DNA of 64,000 bases from Candidatus Saccharimonadota bacterium (GTDB lineage Bacteria; Patescibacteriota; Saccharimonadia; Saccharimonadales; Saccharimonadaceae), in contig JAUCSD010000001.1 in the NCBI GenBank assembly GCA_030445245.1, forward strand, positions 812,671-876,670, in the 5' to 3' direction. The notes beneath the pieces were generated by a model. It saw only the letters and a program-made list of their open reading frames with translations. It was not told where the DNA came from and ran no database searches. A program made the translations under genes and the position numbers. The stretch's first letter is position 1; the number at the start of each line of letters is the position of its first letter. Shown piece by piece: positions 18,263 through 26,090 of this stretch.

Positions 18263-18988
18263 CTATTCGTTAGGCTCAACGGTAATGTCGGCATTGGTAT
18301 GAACGCTCATGACATCATCATGGTCGTCGAGCGCATCAAGTAGTTTCAAGGCTTTACGAGCAATTTCAGGATCGCTAATCTCTACCTGTGCATTTGGAAT
18401 ATACTGCAATTCGGCGCCTTTTACTTCAAGGCCAGCTTCAATGAGAGCCGTGCGCACTTTAGCAAGCTCTTTGAGCTCGGTATAGACAACGATCTCACCT
18501 TCTTCTTCCACGGCATCTTCTGCGCCAGCATCAAGGATAGTCAGGAGTGCATCCTCACCAGTTGCAGCTACGTTAATAACTCCCTTGCGAGTAAACTGAA
18601 AAGCAACACTGCCAGGTTCGGCCATACTGCCACCATTTTTCGTGAAAGCAGCCTTAACTTCTGGGTAGGTACGATTCTTGTTGTCGGTAGCCGTCTCGAT
18701 AATAATACCGATGCCACCTGGCCCGTAACCTTCGTACGTCGCCTCTTCCATAACAGCTGCGTTCTTATCGCTAACTCGATCGATAGCTCGCTGAATGTTA
18801 TTGTTTGGCATGTTTGCTTGCTTCGCCTTTTCGATGGCAAGAGCAAGTGCAGAGTTCATCGTAGGGTCCGTACCACTACGAGCCGCGATAGCAATCAAGT
18901 TACCGATTTTCGTAAAGACAGCGCCACGCTTAGCGTCTTTAGCACCTTTTTCGCGTTTGATTGTTGACCATTTACTGTGTCCCGACAT
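18263..18988 (-). CDS. yebC: YebC/PmpR family protein (TACO1)
   Basis: 241 aa with the unmistakable start MSGHSKWSTIKREKGAKDAK and the middle YEGYGPGGIGIIIE, both family hallmarks. The family was described as transcription regulators and more recently as factors that help ribosomes through difficult stretches; which role holds here cannot be told. An SD (GGAGA) stands 6 nt before the ATG, with a TATACT box further up, so this gene is leadered. yebC next to ruvC is a widely conserved order. Confidence 0.95.
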   Translation of the reverse strand: MSGHSKWSTIKREKGAKDAKRGAVFTKIGNLIAIAARSGTDPTMNSALALAIEKAKQANMPNNNIQRAIDRVSDKNAAVMEEATYEGYGPGGIGIIIETATDNKNRTYPEVKAAFTKNGGSMAEPGSVAFQFTRKGVINVAATGEDALLTILDAGAEDAVEEEGEIVVYTELKELAKVRTALIEAGLEVKGAELQYIPNAQVEISDPEIARKALKLLDALDDHDDVMSVHTNADITVEPNE

Positions 18989-19140
18989 AAGAAATCTCCG
19001 TGGTTAATCGGTATATATTTCCTTTAGTATAACAGATACAGACAACTTAATCCACGGTGCGGACTAACCTTCTTCAAAGCTCATAAAATCTCGATGTCCT
19101 TCAGTTAGAGGACCGGCATGAAGCTTCATGGGGACTAAAA

Positions 19141-19890
19141 TTAGGACTTCTTAGCCACGAATACTACGAATTGCGGAAATCTACTAAACCTCTCGAAGTA
19201 ATATTCATCCACCTGCTTAGTTTCTTCAACTGCTTTCGTTTCAACAAAATCCGTTACTACAAAGCCAGCTTGTCGCAGAAGCCCAAAGTGCATGCTTGGT
19301 GGTCCAACCCAAAATCGTAAGGTCTCACCGCTTGAAAACGTTTCATCGTATACTTGAAAGCCGGAATAGTTGCCGTATAGGCGCGGAGGCCTGTCACCTT
19401 CTGTATAACCCATGACTTTTGTCGGCACCTCATTAATCATAATTCTTTCAGAAGCCCAGCGCATAGGGTGAGCAACTGTGAACTGGAACACTCCGCCTGG
19501 CTTGAGAACACGCATTACTTCTTTATAAACCTCGATAGGTGTCGAGGAGTAATGTATGGTTAGGCTGCTATATACAAAATCGAATGTACTGTCATCAAAC
19601 GGTAGTTTATGCATATCAGCCACTCTGAATTCATGCTTCGGATAAGATTCATTGGCAAGCCTTACAGATTCCTTTGATAAGTCTATGCCCACCATTGGAC
19701 CAGCTCCAAATTCTTCAAGGAGCATAGATTCTTCACCCGTCCCCGAGCCTAGTAGTAATATTTTCTTATCTTTCAAGTTAGGCAAGAGCTTTCGCATAGC
19801 TGGCTTCTCGACAAAACGATGAGGAAGTTTTTCGCCTTTTTTCAATTCTTTTTGTCTCTGAGCGGCGTATTGGTCGTAGTCATTTACCAT
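19141..19890 (-). CDS. Class I SAM-dependent methyltransferase (UbiE/Methyltransf_11 type)
   Basis: 249 aa from the ATG at 19890. Motif I is ILLLGSGTGEE, motif II ends GIDLSKES, followed by DSTFDFVYSSLTIHY and LKPGGVFQFTVAHP, all typical of small-molecule methyltransferases. The substrate is unknown. A reading 22 codons longer exists, but TATGAT at 19897-19902 stands exactly 6 nt before the ATG at 19890, matching the leaderless layout of its neighbours. It lies directly downstream of tRNA-Lys. Confidence 0.8.
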   Translation of the reverse strand: MVNDYDQYAAQRQKELKKGEKLPHRFVEKPAMRKLLPNLKDKKILLLGSGTGEESMLLEEFGAGPMVGIDLSKESVRLANESYPKHEFRVADMHKLPFDDSTFDFVYSSLTIHYSSTPIEVYKEVMRVLKPGGVFQFTVAHPMRWASERIMINEVPTKVMGYTEGDRPPRLYGNYSGFQVYDETFSSGETLRFWVGPPSMHFGLLRQAGFVVTDFVETKAVEETKQVDEYYFERFSRFPQFVVFVAKKS

Positions 19891-19902
19891 TCTTTTATCA
19901 TA
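19891..19902 (-). promoter_or_regulatory. -10 box with 6-nt spacing to methyltransferase start
   Basis: Minus-strand TATGAT (19897-19902), 6 nt, ATG at 19890. It decides the start codon. Confidence 0.55.
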
Positions 19903-19930
19903 GCAAACAAAAAGACAAGGTGAGTTTTGT

Positions 19931-19983
19931 CCTCCATAGAAAAAAGTCCTAGCCATAATGGACAGGACTTTTTTCTATGGAGG
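19931..19983 (-). repeat. 20-bp perfect inverted repeat overlapping the tRNA-Lys 3' end
   Basis: Arms 19931-19950 and 19964-19983 are perfectly complementary over 20 bp, with a 13-nt loop (19951-19963). The tRNA-proximal arm begins at tRNA nucleotide 71 and contains the discriminator and the encoded CCA. The arms also hold A6/T6 tracts, so the hairpin may act as a bidirectional terminator, but no U-run follows the stem. Confidence 0.85.
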
Positions 19984-20054
19984 GCCCAGTGGGACTTGAA
20001 CCCACGACACCCTGCTTAAAAGGCAGGTGCTCTAACCAGCTGAGCTATGGGCCC
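19978..20054 (-). tRNA. tRNA-Lys (anticodon UUU), CCA encoded
   Basis: A full cloverleaf on the minus strand, 77 nt including CCA. The acceptor stem is GGGCCCA/TGGGCCC, the D arm GCTC/GAGC, the anticodon stem CCTGC/GCAGG around loop CTTTTAA, and the T arm GTGGG/CCCAC with TTCAAGT. The loop gives anticodon TTT, hence lysine. The discriminator is T followed by genomic CCA. Confidence 0.97.
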
Positions 20055-20073
20055 ATAGCATTGCTTCTTAGCA

Positions 20074-20103
20074 AAGATATCATTTTAAGGGGTAGTTTGT
20101 CAA
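20074..20103 (-). promoter_or_regulatory. Promoter of tRNA-Lys
   Basis: Minus-strand TTGACA (20098-20103), 18-bp spacer, TATCTT (20074-20079), about 20 nt before the mature tRNA 5' end. Confidence 0.55.
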
Positions 20104-20114
20104 TGTTTGAGGAT

Positions 20115-20600
20115 TTATTCTTTGTGATCTTTGTGGTGTGCTTTAGGTGATTTTGTCATAAGAAGATCGAAGATTGCTAGGATAAGACAGACCGTGATAA
20201 TAATGACATGATTACGTACGAAGAAATCGTACACTGGCTGGCCAACGCCGTCTATCACTAGTGCTGACCCGAGCGGCTCAAGTAAAAGTGCCGCAGCCAG
20301 CACGGCAAACGCTCCGGCACCAATAAATCGTTGAGTTTGCGCCTTGTAACTAGGACCACTCGAAAGAAGGAGTAGCGCTGGTAGCAAAATTAATGCAGCC
20401 AAAACCACACTTTCAAGCGGTGGCTTCACGAGAACGATACCAGCTTGGGCGATGAGCGGCGTTAAGTTACCTACCCATAAATTGCCGAGCATAGCACCGG
20501 CGGCGAGAGCGAGTCCAAGGACGCCAAAACGGCGCTTCGTGATGTAGGCTGTCGCAAAAAGCAAACCGATAATGATAAGAAATAGTATAAGAAAACTCAT
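20115..20600 (-). CDS. Uncharacterised polytopic membrane protein
   Basis: 161 aa with about five hydrophobic helices (about 2-18, 27-45, 62-82, 92-110, 128-147) and a His/Lys-rich cytoplasmic-type tail KAHHKDHKE. No known motif is visible. Its start overlaps the stop of the DUF192 gene by 4 nt, so the two are likely co-translated. I do not recognise the family. Confidence 0.65.
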   Translation of the reverse strand: MSFLILFLIIIGLLFATAYITKRRFGVLGLALAAGAMLGNLWVGNLTPLIAQAGIVLVKPPLESVVLAALILLPALLLLSSGPSYKAQTQRFIGAGAFAVLAAALLLEPLGSALVIDGVGQPVYDFFVRNHVIIITVCLILAIFDLLMTKSPKAHHKDHKE

Positions 20601-21082
20601 AGTCCGAATCCTTCGAGTGTGTTCTCGTCAAACATCGCTGTTAGTCCTATTGTAATCGATTTTTGGCCTACCGAGCCAGCCGGTAGCTCAAGAACATAAC
20701 GAGCATCTTGCTTCGGTATAAAGGTTTCATAAGGATAGCTTTCAGGCGGTGCATTTTTGACAATGTAGACTACCTTTTTATCTTTATCGAGCCATACGAT
20801 ATCAATTGGATAGTTCATATCCTTCATCCAAATTGCCTGTTTGTCATCCGTATCGTAGACGAATAGCATCGCCTGATCTTGACGCAGATTATCGGTACCC
20901 GATAGACCTTTCGCTCGATCAGCTGGTGTGTTTACCACCTTAGCAGCGAATACCCCATCGCCAATCCGTACCGTGGTGTGTGGCTGGAGCTGGGGCCAAA
21001 GAATATAGACGGCAGCCGCGGCAACCAATAGAAGCACGAGCACAATTAAGCCCCACGAAAATATATCTTTTCGCCGACTCAT
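20597..21082 (-). CDS. DUF192 family protein, membrane-anchored
   Basis: 161 aa: a short basic N-terminus, one membrane helix (about 11-30), then a DUF192 domain outside the membrane. Diagnostic features are RAKGLSGTDNLRQDQAMLF, IWMKDMNYPIDIVWLD and VLELPAGSV. DUF192 proteins are small beta-rich exported proteins of unknown function. A TATAAT box sits about 30 nt upstream of the ATG; no SD is clear. It is first of a two-gene unit. Confidence 0.85.
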   Translation of the reverse strand: MSRRKDIFSWGLIVLVLLLVAAAAVYILWPQLQPHTTVRIGDGVFAAKVVNTPADRAKGLSGTDNLRQDQAMLFVYDTDDKQAIWMKDMNYPIDIVWLDKDKKVVYIVKNAPPESYPYETFIPKQDARYVLELPAGSVGQKSITIGLTAMFDENTLEGFGL

Positions 21083-21142
21083 ACTCGGAGCGCCTGTTTT
21101 ACCATAAACTTTATTATATCAGGGAAAGAGGGAAAGTAGTTC

Positions 21143-22054
21143 TTAGGCGCCAATTTTATCTTTTTTGTTACTGCGCTTAGCGTTCATCTCAACATATTCG
21201 ATAATAGCACTGGCAACATCACGGCCCGTTACTTTCTCTACGCCAAAGCCAGGGCTCGCATTAACTTCAAGCACTAACGGACCTCGCTCACTGCGCATCA
21301 TATCAACACCAGCAATGTTAAGTCCCATGGCTTTAGCAGCTTTTACTGCCATTTTTCGCTCTTCTTCAGTAAGTTTAATGGGGGTACCCTCGCCACCTTT
21401 GTGAAGGTTGGAGCGAAAATCATCATCAAGGCTTTGACGTTTCATGCTGGCAATAACGCGGCTACCGACAACAAACGCACGAATATCCGTACCGGCAGAT
21501 TCTTTAATGAACTCCTGCAAGAGGATGTTCGTACCGTCGTCATTTGTAAGATAGAACGCCTGAAGTACTGATTTAGCAGCTTTCTTCGTTTCAGCAAGCA
21601 CAACGCCATTACCATGTGTACCACTCGCGAGCTTAATGATGACTGGCGTTCCACCGACTCGATCCAGAAGATCATCAATATCTGTCGTGTTACGTGAGAA
21701 CACCGTTTTAGGAATACCGACGCCAGCACGAGCAAGTACCTGTGAGCTACGGAGCTTGTCACGAGAACGATTGATAGCAATCGAGCTAGATACGCTGTAC
21801 ATTCCCTGCATCTCAAGCTGACGGACGATAGCGGTACCGTACCGTGTCATATGACTGGCTATACGAGGAATAATAGCATCGAATCGCATAAGATCCTTGC
21901 CTCGATAACTAACAGTTGGATTGTTCTGTTCAATCGAAGCATAACAGTCACGATATTTTATTACCTTTACCGTATGGCCACGTTTAAGAGCCTCTTCTTT
22001 GAGGCGTTTCGTGGAATAGTTACCGGGACCATTTGAGAGAATAGCGATGTTCAT
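21143..22054 (-). CDS. RimK-type ATP-grasp ligase
   Basis: 303 aa. N-terminal preATP-grasp region (MNIAILSNGPGNYSTKRL) and an ATP-grasp core with a Lys in VIIKLASGTHGNGV, LLQEFIKES as the hinge, and the metal-binding end VDMMRSERGPLVLEVNASPGF. The family adds glutamate or other amino acids to protein or peptide C-termini (RimK on S6, MptN, CofE-like). An SD GGAGGA precedes the ATG. It lies 9 nt after the retropepsin-like protease gene, a pairing typical of the RimK/zinc-protease family. The true substrate is unknown. Confidence 0.85.
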   Translation of the reverse strand: MNIAILSNGPGNYSTKRLKEEALKRGHTVKVIKYRDCYASIEQNNPTVSYRGKDLMRFDAIIPRIASHMTRYGTAIVRQLEMQGMYSVSSSIAINRSRDKLRSSQVLARAGVGIPKTVFSRNTTDIDDLLDRVGGTPVIIKLASGTHGNGVVLAETKKAAKSVLQAFYLTNDDGTNILLQEFIKESAGTDIRAFVVGSRVIASMKRQSLDDDFRSNLHKGGEGTPIKLTEEERKMAVKAAKAMGLNIAGVDMMRSERGPLVLEVNASPGFGVEKVTGRDVASAIIEYVEMNAKRSNKKDKIGA

Positions 22055-22063
22055 GTGTCCTCC

Positions 22064-22582
22064 TTACTGTATATCTTTACCATAATATTTTCTATAAAAC
22101 TCATATGGATCTTTGGTTAGCTCCCTATTAAGCAATCCATTTTCCATTTCAAAGACCTTACCCGACTCCCTATAGCGTGCCTTTGAAACATCAACGATAA
22201 ACTTACCACTTAAAGAGCGTCTTCCGATAAGCACCGGAAACTTATTGCGAGATCGATCCGATAGGTTGAAAACCGCACGAATCCTTCGCCCTTCTACGCG
22301 CATCGTGAACTCGACACGATACCGTATCTGCTCATGACCTGAGGCGCTACGAACCATGGCAACATTATAATGCGGTCGTTCAATCACTTCACCCGTATAC
22401 CACTTAGAACCCTCGTCAAAAAGAGTAAACCTCAGTACGCCATGTTCATCCACTCGGATATTGGTCGCCCATACAGATGAACTGTCGGCACCGGTATCAA
22501 CCTTGGCCGGGACATGCTTAGCATGACCGACAAAGTCGACTGATGCGTTGCGTCCTGTGATTGTCAGTTCTTTTTTGTTCAT
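22064..22582 (-). CDS. RimK-associated retropepsin-like protease (Zn_protease/DUF785 family)
   Basis: 172 aa with one retropepsin-like fold. The catalytic motif is Asp29-Thr-Gly in AKVDTGADSSS, and VLIGRRSL near the C-terminus is the paired hydrophobic flap region typical of the family once called ATP-dependent zinc proteases. These genes recur beside rimK. Inference: the protease and ligase may remove and add C-terminal residues of the same protein. The ATG is 6 nt after a TATAAT box, and it heads a two-gene operon. Confidence 0.82.
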   Translation of the reverse strand: MNKKELTITGRNASVDFVGHAKHVPAKVDTGADSSSVWATNIRVDEHGVLRFTLFDEGSKWYTGEVIERPHYNVAMVRSASGHEQIRYRVEFTMRVEGRRIRAVFNLSDRSRNKFPVLIGRRSLSGKFIVDVSKARYRESGKVFEMENGLLNRELTKDPYEFYRKYYGKDIQ

Positions 22583-22594
22583 TATCGTATTATA
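22583..22594 (-). promoter_or_regulatory. -10 box with 6-nt spacing to protease start
   Basis: Minus-strand TATAAT (22589-22594), 6 nt, ATG at 22582. No SD. Confidence 0.65.
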
Positions 22595-22681
22595 AATGAG
22601 TTATGATAAACTCGTAAATTTCTTGATGAATTATAACATGTATTTGTCTAATTTGCAATAGTGCGCTTACTCAGTCTCTGC

Positions 22682-22717
22682 TTGACTTTAACCCCTGAAT
22701 CCCTAATACTACGGGAC
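22682..22717 (+). promoter_or_regulatory. Promoter that sets the start of an ATP-grasp gene
   Basis: TTGACT (22682-22687), 17-bp spacer, AATACT (22705-22710), then 7 nt to a GTG at 22718. It lies inside an apparent 19-codon N-terminal extension, so the extension is probably not translated. Confidence 0.55.
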
Positions 22718-23947
22718 GTGAAACGTTTCATCTATCTTGTCGGTAAATCGGATCCACATTCAGAGTCAATCCAAGCAATTCGACGTCTTGGGTATAACGT
22801 GGGTATTTTTCAAGATAGCAATCTGACACTTAAACACCCTGAGTCATACGACACTATTATCCCGATCGATTTTAGCCAGCTTGATGACGAGATGGCGCGC
22901 TTAAAGACAAGCGAACTTGCCATTGACGGTCTCGTCTGTACCTACGAAAATTATGTCATCGCTAAATGCAAGCTAGCTCAGTACCTAGGTCTGCCTTCTT
23001 CAAGCGTTGCGTCAGCCGAAATGGCAACTGACAAGCACCTTATGCGTCAGGCATTCTTACGTGAGGATAGTACAATCACTCCTCGTTTCGCTACCATATC
23101 TTCAAAAGAGGAGCTCTTGGCGTTTGCCGACACGACGGTATACCCGCTAATCATTAAGCCAACTAATCTCGTCAAAAGCCTCCTCGTTCTGCGCTGTGAT
23201 AATCAAGAAGAGCTGCTTGAGAACTTTGCCTACGCAGAAGCGACCATTGATGAACTCTACCAAAAATATAATATCTACGACCGTGAGCCTCAACTTATTG
23301 TCGAGGAGTTTATTACTGGCAAAAGTTGTTCTGTCGCGGCATTCGTCGACCACGAAGGGGTGCCTCATTTTTGCGAAGGTATCGTCTCACTTACGACAGC
23401 ACATGAACATGGTATGGCGGATACGTATCTCTATAGCCGACAGTTGCCTTCTGAAGTAGGCGACGCACTGTCTCAGAAGATATTCACCGTCTCCGAAAAA
23501 GGAGTTAAGGCGCTTGACATGCGCTCGACACCCGCTCATATCGAACTCATGTACGACGGTGAGGACGTAAAAATCATTGAAATTGGCGCTCGAATTGGTG
23601 GATACCGACCCCGCATGTATGAATACAGCTACGGAATGAACCTTATTGATCAAGAAGTAAAATTAGCCATCAAGCAACTTCCTAATCTCAGCGGTTCTTT
23701 TCAGGCATATTCGTCAGTTTTTGAACTGTTTCCAGAAACTGAAGGGTCATTCGTTAAGATCAACACAGCGCTAGCCACGACTGATGCCTTCAAATACTTT
23801 CATATCCGACCGAAAGAAGGTCAGCTTATTGGTCCCGCTAAAAATGGCCACAAAGCGACCGCGACGATTATTATTGTCAATGAAGATAAAGCCACATTCG
23901 ACACGTTATGCCATCAGGTTGACCGTATGCGAGTGGAGGTAGCCTAG
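22718..23947 (+). CDS. ATP-grasp ligase (carboxylate-amine ligase type)
   Basis: 409 aa from the GTG at 22718. It opens with a Rossmann-like preATP-grasp domain (VKRFIYLVGKSDPHSESI), then a lid and ATP-grasp core. TVYPLIIKPTNLVKS carries the ATP-binding Lys, and LIVEEFITGKSCSVAAF the hinge. IKIIEIGARIGGYRP holds the metal-binding Glu and Asn-equivalent segment. This resembles the BacD/L-amino-acid ligase and biotin-carboxylase-like ATP-grasp group. The glycosyltransferase gene begins 3 nt after its stop, so they form an operon. The substrate is unknown. Confidence 0.8.
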   Translation: MKRFIYLVGKSDPHSESIQAIRRLGYNVGIFQDSNLTLKHPESYDTIIPIDFSQLDDEMARLKTSELAIDGLVCTYENYVIAKCKLAQYLGLPSSSVASAEMATDKHLMRQAFLREDSTITPRFATISSKEELLAFADTTVYPLIIKPTNLVKSLLVLRCDNQEELLENFAYAEATIDELYQKYNIYDREPQLIVEEFITGKSCSVAAFVDHEGVPHFCEGIVSLTTAHEHGMADTYLYSRQLPSEVGDALSQKIFTVSEKGVKALDMRSTPAHIELMYDGEDVKIIEIGARIGGYRPRMYEYSYGMNLIDQEVKLAIKQLPNLSGSFQAYSSVFELFPETEGSFVKINTALATTDAFKYFHIRPKEGQLIGPAKNGHKATATIIIVNEDKATFDTLCHQVDRMRVEVA

Positions 23948-23950
23948 AGT

Positions 23951-24982
23951 ATGAATATCGCCCATCTGCTTCCTTATACAGCTCAGTTCCCGCTCGTTAA
24001 ACATAATGGACGTTACGAATGGGCACTGCGTCTCGCTCGTATCCAGGCTCAACAAGGTCATACAGTATCGGTCTACGCCGCTCCTGGCTCTCACGACGAG
24101 TCGCCTATCGTTTGGCGTTCAATTGAAGCTCCCTTTAAAGATAAGACGACGAATAATATCGCGCTTATTAAAGAAGCATTTCAGAATCGAGAGCATGATA
24201 TATACCATAGTCATCTCGATTACATGCACTATTTTCTCGCTGACATGACAACAAAGCCAGTCGTTGCTACGCAGCATTGGTTTCCCGATACATTAACCGC
24301 AGCGGCCGCAACCTTCAATACGACCGCAAACGTTACCGCCGTGCCCGTGACAAATTACATGCTCCAAGAGGACGTGAAACTTGGAATTAAGACAGGAGAG
24401 CTAATTTATCATGGCATCGATCTGTCACTTTTTCACCCCTCACCACTAGCAATACGTGAACGCTTTATATTTGTCGGGAGGATCACCGAGCGTAAGGGTG
24501 TACGTGAGGCCGTTAAATACGCCACACTTGCGGGCGTTGGACTTGATATTATCGGTAAGATTAATGACGTCGATCAGCCGTATTGGCAAAGCATTCTTCC
24601 CTACGTTGATGGAGTGAAAATCAAGTACCTCGGACCACAATCACAAACAGCGGTAGCTGGACTAGTCGCTCAAGCAAAAGGTTTTTTATTCCCCACCCAA
24701 AGCCAAGAACCTTTCGGTCAGGTTACTATTGAGGCACAGGCAGCTGGTACACCGGTTATTATTGGCGACATCGGAGCCTCAAACGAACTCGTACAGCATG
24801 GAAAAACAGGCTTCGTATGTAGTAGTGAGCAAGACTATATTGATGCGCTTCACAACATCAACGACATACGACGCACAGATTGTCGGGAATTCGCCGAACG
24901 CTTCGACCTGAAAACGATGATCAATAACTACGACACATTGTACCGCCTCTTGACCGACACCTCCTCAGTCGTCAATCGGTGA
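23951..24982 (+). CDS. Glycosyltransferase family 4
   Basis: 343-aa GT-B enzyme. The N-terminal domain has DIYHSHLDYMHYF and the acceptor-side Gly-rich start; the C-terminal Glycos_transf_1 domain carries FVGRITERKGVREAV and the donor-binding motif SQEPFGQVTIEAQAAGTPV with the conserved E-x7-E. An SD GGAGG stands 11 nt upstream, inside the end of the ATP-grasp gene. It likely transfers a sugar from a nucleotide donor; acceptor unknown. Confidence 0.88.
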   Translation: MNIAHLLPYTAQFPLVKHNGRYEWALRLARIQAQQGHTVSVYAAPGSHDESPIVWRSIEAPFKDKTTNNIALIKEAFQNREHDIYHSHLDYMHYFLADMTTKPVVATQHWFPDTLTAAAATFNTTANVTAVPVTNYMLQEDVKLGIKTGELIYHGIDLSLFHPSPLAIRERFIFVGRITERKGVREAVKYATLAGVGLDIIGKINDVDQPYWQSILPYVDGVKIKYLGPQSQTAVAGLVAQAKGFLFPTQSQEPFGQVTIEAQAAGTPVIIGDIGASNELVQHGKTGFVCSSEQDYIDALHNINDIRRTDCREFAERFDLKTMINNYDTLYRLLTDTSSVVNR

Positions 24983-25108
24983 TTTGCTTTTTTCTTATTT
25001 ATTTTGTATAATATACATATAACTTACTCGCCTTTTTAACTGTTGTTCTTGTCTTTCGATACTACCCAGAATGTCATCATTATTCAGGTCTAAACTGAAA
25101 GGTATACC

Positions 25109-26080
25109 ATGAACAACACTTCTCTACGTGATCAACTTCAAATATCAACACGCATTATATACGACGAACTGATCCGACGAGATATAGCCGTAGACATCCT
25201 TGATATAGGATCAAGTCTCCTCGAATATACCGACTCCCATGACGTACGACATTTCATCTTCAGTACCTGCAGCGACAAATCGTCAGCTACTGGCCTCATT
25301 ATCGCCAATAGCAAAGCCCGGACAGCAGCTATCGCGATTCGCTTAGGTATTCCTGTTCCGGCACAAATTATTTCGCGAGATATACGTAAAGTACGTAAGC
25401 TCCTATCGGTACACAAACAGATCGTCATTAAGCCCGTATTAGGGAGTGGTGGCAAAGGCGTCAGTACTAATATCACCTCGAATGTTGAGCTTAAGGACGC
25501 ATACATGTACGCAAAAAAGTACAACCATGATATCGTAGCTCAGCAATATATTAATGGAGACGATGTACGACTCCTCGTTATCGATGGAGTGTTCTGTTCT
25601 GCGGTAACTCGTAAACCAGCCCACGTTATTGGCGACGGTATCTCAACTATCCGAGAACTAATCATCGTAGCCAACGGAACAGTAGCACGGAACGATGATT
25701 CGCGCTCGTCTCTTATGCATATCAATCAAAACGCGGCGGCGAGGTTCTTGGGTGATAGTATTGATCATGTTGTCGTAAAGAGCGGCGAAGAAGTCCGCGT
25801 CGTCGGTCCAGCAAACGTCAGTCTTGGCGGCAGCCTCCATGAAGCTACTCACCTAGTCAGCTCTGCGATGATCGCAGACGCAGAAGCAATAACAAAGAAG
25901 CTAGGTCTTGGTATATGCGGCGTTGATATGATGTGGGACCAGACAACGAACAAGCATTACCTCATCGAAGTGAACGCTACTCCCGGTATTGATATTCATA
26001 ATGATCCATTCAGCGGCACATCAAGTGACTGCGTGTCTCGCTACGTCGACTGGCTCATTTCCAGTCCATTACATGCATAA
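25109..26080 (+). CDS. ATP-grasp ligase related to RimK/cyanophycin synthetase
   Basis: 323 aa. After an N-terminal helical part come IVIKPVLGSGGKGVSTNI (ATP-binding Lys and glycine loop), IVAQQYINGDDVRLLVIDG, and the metal site CGVDMMWDQTTNKHYLIEVN. VARNDDSRSSLMHINQNAA resembles the linker in cyanophycin synthetase (CphA) and GshAB-type enzymes. It probably forms a peptide or isopeptide bond. A TATAAT box near 25006 and a leader of about 90 nt with SD GAAAGG precede it. It ends facing the DUF1704 gene. Confidence 0.8.
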   Translation: MNNTSLRDQLQISTRIIYDELIRRDIAVDILDIGSSLLEYTDSHDVRHFIFSTCSDKSSATGLIIANSKARTAAIAIRLGIPVPAQIISRDIRKVRKLLSVHKQIVIKPVLGSGGKGVSTNITSNVELKDAYMYAKKYNHDIVAQQYINGDDVRLLVIDGVFCSAVTRKPAHVIGDGISTIRELIIVANGTVARNDDSRSSLMHINQNAAARFLGDSIDHVVVKSGEEVRVVGPANVSLGGSLHEATHLVSSAMIADAEAITKKLGLGICGVDMMWDQTTNKHYLIEVNATPGIDIHNDPFSGTSSDCVSRYVDWLISSPLHA

Positions 26081-26090
26081 ATAAAGCCTG

